From: Armatimonadetes bacterium UBA5419
GTDB taxonomy: Bacteria; Armatimonadota; UBA10988
NCBI GenBank assembly: GCA_002409445.1
Contig: DHNJ01000204.1
Coordinates: 1 to 8,608, forward strand
Direction of reading: 5' to 3'
Length of the DNA stretch: 8,608 nucleotides
The notes beneath the pieces are model-generated. The model did not search any database, had not been told where the DNA came from, and saw nothing but the letters and a program-made list of their open reading frames with translations. This document shows, one piece after another, positions 5,885-8,608 of this stretch (position 1 is its first letter; each line of letters opens with the position of its first letter). The position numbers and the translations under genes are program-made.

Positions 5885-6885
5885 GCCGCGACGATCGGCA
5901 GCGCCTGACCACAGACGCAGCGGCCGCCGCGCCGCCGGTCCTCCAACACCCCCCGCTCGCCCCTCCGCAACACCGCCGCGCCGCAGGCCGGGCACAGCGT
6001 CGTCCGCCCCGCCTCGTCCGCGTCGGTATACACGTAGCGGTGCCCCGCCGCCCGCGCCGCCTCCCGCCCGGCGCGCAGCGTCTCCGCGTTGACCGGCACG
6101 CCGTCGGCGGCCAGGTAGTCTGGGTGCCAGCGGTTGAGGTGCCACGGCACGTCCGGGCCCAAGTGCTCCAGGATCCAGGCCGACAGCCCGGCGAACTCGC
6201 GCTCGTCCGCCCACTGCTGCGGGTCGAAGACCGTCGTCAGCTCGACGTGCAGGCCCGCCGCCGCGTAGGCCGCCGTCGCCGCCAACACCGGCTCGCGCGC
6301 CGCGCCGAGCGCCTGCCAGCGGGCCGGCGCCCAGGCCTTCAGGTCGATGTTCACCCCCGCCAGGTGCGGGCTCAGCGCTGCGACCACCGCCGGGCTCGTG
6401 AAGCCGTTAGTTTTCCACAGCAGCGCCAGCCCCGCCGCCGCGGCCAGCGGCGCCAGCCGCAGCCAGTACTCGGCCAGCAGCGTCGGCTCGGTGAACGTCG
6501 CGGCCAGCGCAACACAGCCGCTCTCGACCGCCGCGGCGACCAGCGCCTCCGGGCTCCGGGCGACTGGCGGGGGGCCGCCGCCGCCCTTGGGCAACTGGCT
6601 GACCTGCCAGTTCTGGCAGAAGGAGCACGACATCGTGCAGCCCGGCGCGCCGAAGCTGAAGGCCCGGCCGCCGGGGGCGAAGTGGTAGAACGGCTTCGTC
6701 TCGATCGGCGTCGCGTGCGCCGCGACCAGCCAGCCGTCGGCCCGCGTGGTCAGCTGGCCGTCGACCACTTGGCGCACGCCGCACAGCCCGGCCTGCCCCT
6801 CGGCCAGGCGGCAGAGGTGCGGACACAGCGTGCAGCGGATCTGCTCGCCCGCAGCCTCCCAGAAGGCGGCCGGCGTGCCGGTCAT
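5881..6885 (-). CDS. amrS: AmrS-type radical SAM protein (AmmeMemoRadiSam system family)
   Basis: This is a radical S-adenosylmethionine protein of the PflA-like COG1180 group, best matching the AmrS family. I do not assign a reaction. The 334-residue product has an N-terminal Cys cluster (C18, C21, C25, C35; CTLCPHLC then GLCGVR), typical of AmrS. Next is the [4Fe-4S]-binding CxxxCxxC motif, CTMSCSFC, at C83, C87 and C90. Later core segments include FTEPTLLAEYW (131-141) and NIDLKAW (179-185). C-terminal Cys pairs (298/301 and 323/325) look like a zinc ribbon. The ATG at 6885 overlaps the ispH stop as ATGA; the open frame further upstream is antisense-like shadow within ispH. The usual partners, Memo and AMMECR1 domains, are not visible here. 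The gene ends head-on with phoU. Confidence 0.85.
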   Translation of the reverse strand: MTGTPAAFWEAAGEQIRCTLCPHLCRLAEGQAGLCGVRQVVDGQLTTRADGWLVAAHATPIETKPFYHFAPGGRAFSFGAPGCTMSCSFCQNWQVSQLPKGGGGPPPVARSPEALVAAAVESGCVALAATFTEPTLLAEYWLRLAPLAAAAGLALLWKTNGFTSPAVVAALSPHLAGVNIDLKAWAPARWQALGAAREPVLAATAAYAAAGLHVELTTVFDPQQWADEREFAGLSAWILEHLGPDVPWHLNRWHPDYLAADGVPVNAETLRAGREAARAAGHRYVYTDADEAGRTTLCPACGAAVLRRGERGVLEDRRRGGRCVCGQALPIVAA

Positions 6886-7823
6886 GAGCTTGCCGCGTCG
6901 CTCACCAGCTCGCGCGGCGGGCGGAACTTGATCAGTTCGGGCTCGGCGTTCATCGTCGTTACCGGCACCTGGTAGCGGTCGGTCAGCCACCCGACAACGC
7001 CGTCGAAGGCGCTCTCGGGCGTCGACGCACCGGAAGTGATGCCCACCGCGCGCACGCCCTCGAACCACTCGGGCCGCAGGTCGTCCGCGCTGTTGACCAG
7101 GTGCGCGGGCACGCCGAAGCTCTCGGCCACCTCGCGCAAGCGGTTCGAGTTCGAGCTGGTCTCCGAGCCGACCACCAGGATCAGGTCGCACTGCTGGACC
7201 AGCACCTTGACCGCGCCCTGGCGGTTGGTCGTCGCGTAGCAGATGTCTTCCTTCTTCGGCGTGGCCAGCGCGGGGAAGCGGTCGCGCAGGACCTGCATGA
7301 TCGTGTTGACCTCGTCCAGGCTCAGCGTGGTCTGCGTCAGTACCACGGCCTGGTCTGGGTTCGGCACGGTGACCATGCGCGCTGTCTCGACGCTGTCGAC
7401 CAGGATCGTCCGCTCCGGCGCCTCGCCCATCGTGCCCACCGCCTCGACATGGCCGGCGTGGCCGATGTAGAGGATGGTGTGGTCGCGGCCGGCCCATTCG
7501 CGCGCCTCGCGGTGCACCTTCTCGACCAGCGGGCAGGTCGCATCGACCACCCGCAGCCCACGCTCGGCCGCCTCCGCGCGCACGGCGGGGCTGACGCCGT
7601 GGGCACTGAAGACGACGGGCATGCCCTCGGGTACGTCGACCAGCTCTTCGATGAAGATGACGCCCTGCGCCTCGAAGCTCTTAACGACCCACTCGTTGTG
7701 GACAATCGCGTGGCGTACGTAGAGCGGTTGGCCGAACCTCTCGAGCGCGGCATTGACGATGTCCACGGCATACGTCACGCCGGCACAAAAGCCGCGCGGT
7801 GCGGCCAGAATGATCCTCTCCAT
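6882..7823 (-). CDS. ispH: IspH, 4-hydroxy-3-methylbut-2-enyl diphosphate reductase
   Basis: IspH catalyses the last step of the MEP pathway, reducing HMBPP to IPP and DMAPP with a [4Fe-4S] cluster. The 313-residue product is normal in length. The three cluster cysteines are C13 (GFCAGV), C97 (DATCPLV) and C195 (DICYATTN). Substrate-binding residues are in place: H42 (IVHNEWV), H75 (SAHGVSP), H125 and E127 (GHAGHVE), T167, the SSNSNRL segment at 223-229, and the SGAST segment at 264-268. The ATG at 7823 has AGAGGA shortly upstream. It lies 21 bp after the DUF2344 gene and overlaps amrS by 4 bp, so all three are likely co-transcribed leftward. Its presence means the host makes isoprenoids by the MEP route. 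Confidence 0.96.
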   Translation of the reverse strand: MERIILAAPRGFCAGVTYAVDIVNAALERFGQPLYVRHAIVHNEWVVKSFEAQGVIFIEELVDVPEGMPVVFSAHGVSPAVRAEAAERGLRVVDATCPLVEKVHREAREWAGRDHTILYIGHAGHVEAVGTMGEAPERTILVDSVETARMVTVPNPDQAVVLTQTTLSLDEVNTIMQVLRDRFPALATPKKEDICYATTNRQGAVKVLVQQCDLILVVGSETSSNSNRLREVAESFGVPAHLVNSADDLRPEWFEGVRAVGITSGASTPESAFDGVVGWLTDRYQVPVTTMNAEPELIKFRPPRELVSDAASS

Positions 7824-7844
7824 CGGTCCTCTGCTCTCCTCGTC

Positions 7845-8608
7845 CTAATCGGCCGCGGGCGGCCGCGGCTCGCTCAGCGCGTCCCCCTCGACCGCGTAGC
7901 TGGCCAGTTTGCGGTAGACAACCCGCGCCGTCTGCTCGGGGTCGAGCCCGCACAGCGCGCCCACCACCTCGTCAGCCTTGGGCAGCCGGTCGCCATCGGG
8001 CACCAGCAGCATCACGATCACTGTGCCTCCTTCGGCGTCTTGCGTCAGGCTCAGCTCCCGAATCATCGGCCGGATGTTGATCTCCCGGTAGACGATACGG
8101 TCGCGCTTCTTACCGCGCCGCGAGACCAGCACCTCGTCGGCCGCCAGCAACGCCTCGACCGCCGCCGGCCCCACGTCGCCGGCCAGATCGGCGGGCACCC
8201 GCGCCACGTACCGCGCGGCGCGCAGCGTGGCCATCAGCGCCGGCGCCTCGAGCGGCACCGGCCAGGCCTGCAGCGCGGCGAAGCCCGCCGGCAGCTCCGC
8301 GTTCAGCCGCCGCAGGAACTCGCTCGGCGCGACCGCGCGCGTCAGCGTCACGTCGCACCAGTCGCCCTCGGTCTCGAGGCCGACCGGCAGCGCCGCCGAG
8401 AAGCTCAGCTCCGCGTGCGGGTGGAAGCCCTCGCTGTAGCGCATCGGCAGCTCCGCGCGGCGCAGGGCGCGGATGAACACGTTCAGCACCTCGGTGTGGC
8501 TGGTCAGGCGGACCAGCCCCTCGCGCCGCCAGCGCAGCCGCATCCGGCCCACCGGCGGCGGCTCCACCCAGGCCGCCGGCGCCGGCTCGGGCGTGGCGGG
8601 CGCCGGCT
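7845..8608 (-). CDS. DUF2344/TIGR03936 radical SAM-linked domain protein, C-terminal part (partial at right edge)
   Basis: This encodes the domain known as the radical SAM-linked protein (DUF2344), whose function is unknown. A GTG at 8567 would give a 240-residue protein. Counting from that GTG, the family hallmarks are the RLTSHTEVLNVFIRALRRAELP helix region (20-41), the YSEGFHPH motif (44-51) and the LSFSAALPVG strand (54-63). However, the frame stays open to the window edge, and the codons before the GTG encode a Pro/Ala/Glu linker containing a 7-residue near repeat (PAPATPE, PAPAAWV). In this family the domain is often fused behind a B12-type radical SAM protein (TIGR03960) or encoded right after one. 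I therefore favour a longer fusion protein whose N-terminal part lies outside. It is followed by ispH after 21 bp. Confidence 0.8.
   Translation of the reverse strand, partial: PAPATPEPAPAAWVEPPPVGRMRLRWRREGLVRLTSHTEVLNVFIRALRRAELPMRYSEGFHPHAELSFSAALPVGLETEGDWCDVTLTRAVAPSEFLRRLNAELPAGFAALQAWPVPLEAPALMATLRAARYVARVPADLAGDVGPAAVEALLAADEVLVSRRGKKRDRIVYREINIRPMIRELSLTQDAEGGTVIVMLLVPDGDRLPKADEVVGALCGLDPEQTARVVYRKLASYAVEGDALSEPRPPAAD

Noticed and set aside
5162..6214. 350-codon minus-strand open frame opposite phoU
   Set aside because: It is antisense to a canonical PhoU and has no recognisable domain.
5560..6975. 471-codon open frame on the plus strand across phoU and amrS
   Set aside because: It overlaps phoU in another frame and is antisense to amrS; the product is Arg/Gln/Pro-rich shadow sequence.
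6886..7497. N-terminal extension of amrS
   Set aside because: It lies within ispH in another frame and has no AmrS-like sequence. The ATG at 6885 starts at the normal family N-terminus.

Overview
The window is a dense, GC-rich bacterial segment. It holds a phosphate-uptake operon on the + strand, flanked on both sides by minus-strand genes. The organism cannot be fixed from the sequence alone. High GC, a lipoprotein-type PstS, and a DUF2344/TIGR03936 radical-SAM-linked protein (typical of Chloroflexota, Actinomycetota, Bacillota and relatives) favour a non-proteobacterial lineage such as Chloroflexota. This is a tentative inference. The glycine-rich lipoprotein at the left is of a style more often seen in proteobacteria.

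Layout: (1) 1-1138, minus strand: a lipoprotein built of HAF-like repeats. Directly downstream, after 22 bp, is the start of a second gene whose ribosome-binding site and first six codons are identical (a 34-bp direct repeat at 1-34 and 1121-1154). This points to a tandem lipoprotein family continuing off the left edge. (2) 1139-1395: a divergent intergenic region with a PHO-box-like direct repeat just upstream of pstS. (3) 1396-5884, plus strand: pstS-pstC-pstA-pstB-phoU, tightly packed and in canonical order, encoding the high-affinity phosphate ABC transporter and its regulator. A very long, nearly perfect hairpin (2570-2636) lies in the first codons of pstC, shortly after the pstS stop. 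(4) 5881-8608, minus strand: three genes read leftward, namely the C-terminal part of a DUF2344 (radical-SAM-linked) protein open at the right edge, then ispH, then an AmrS-type radical SAM protein. ispH and amrS overlap as ATGA. The phoU and amrS stop codons overlap head-on at 5881-5884.

Working together: PstS captures phosphate outside the membrane, PstC/PstA form the channel, PstB drives transport with ATP, and PhoU relays transporter state to a Pho two-component system not present here. The minus-strand cluster combines iron-sulfur and radical-SAM-related functions (isoprenoid precursor synthesis plus two poorly understood families). No tRNA, rRNA, CRISPR array, insertion sequence or phage gene was seen. 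The least explained items are the pstC hairpin, the tandem lipoproteins divergent from a probable Pho promoter, and the DUF2344-ispH-amrS grouping.
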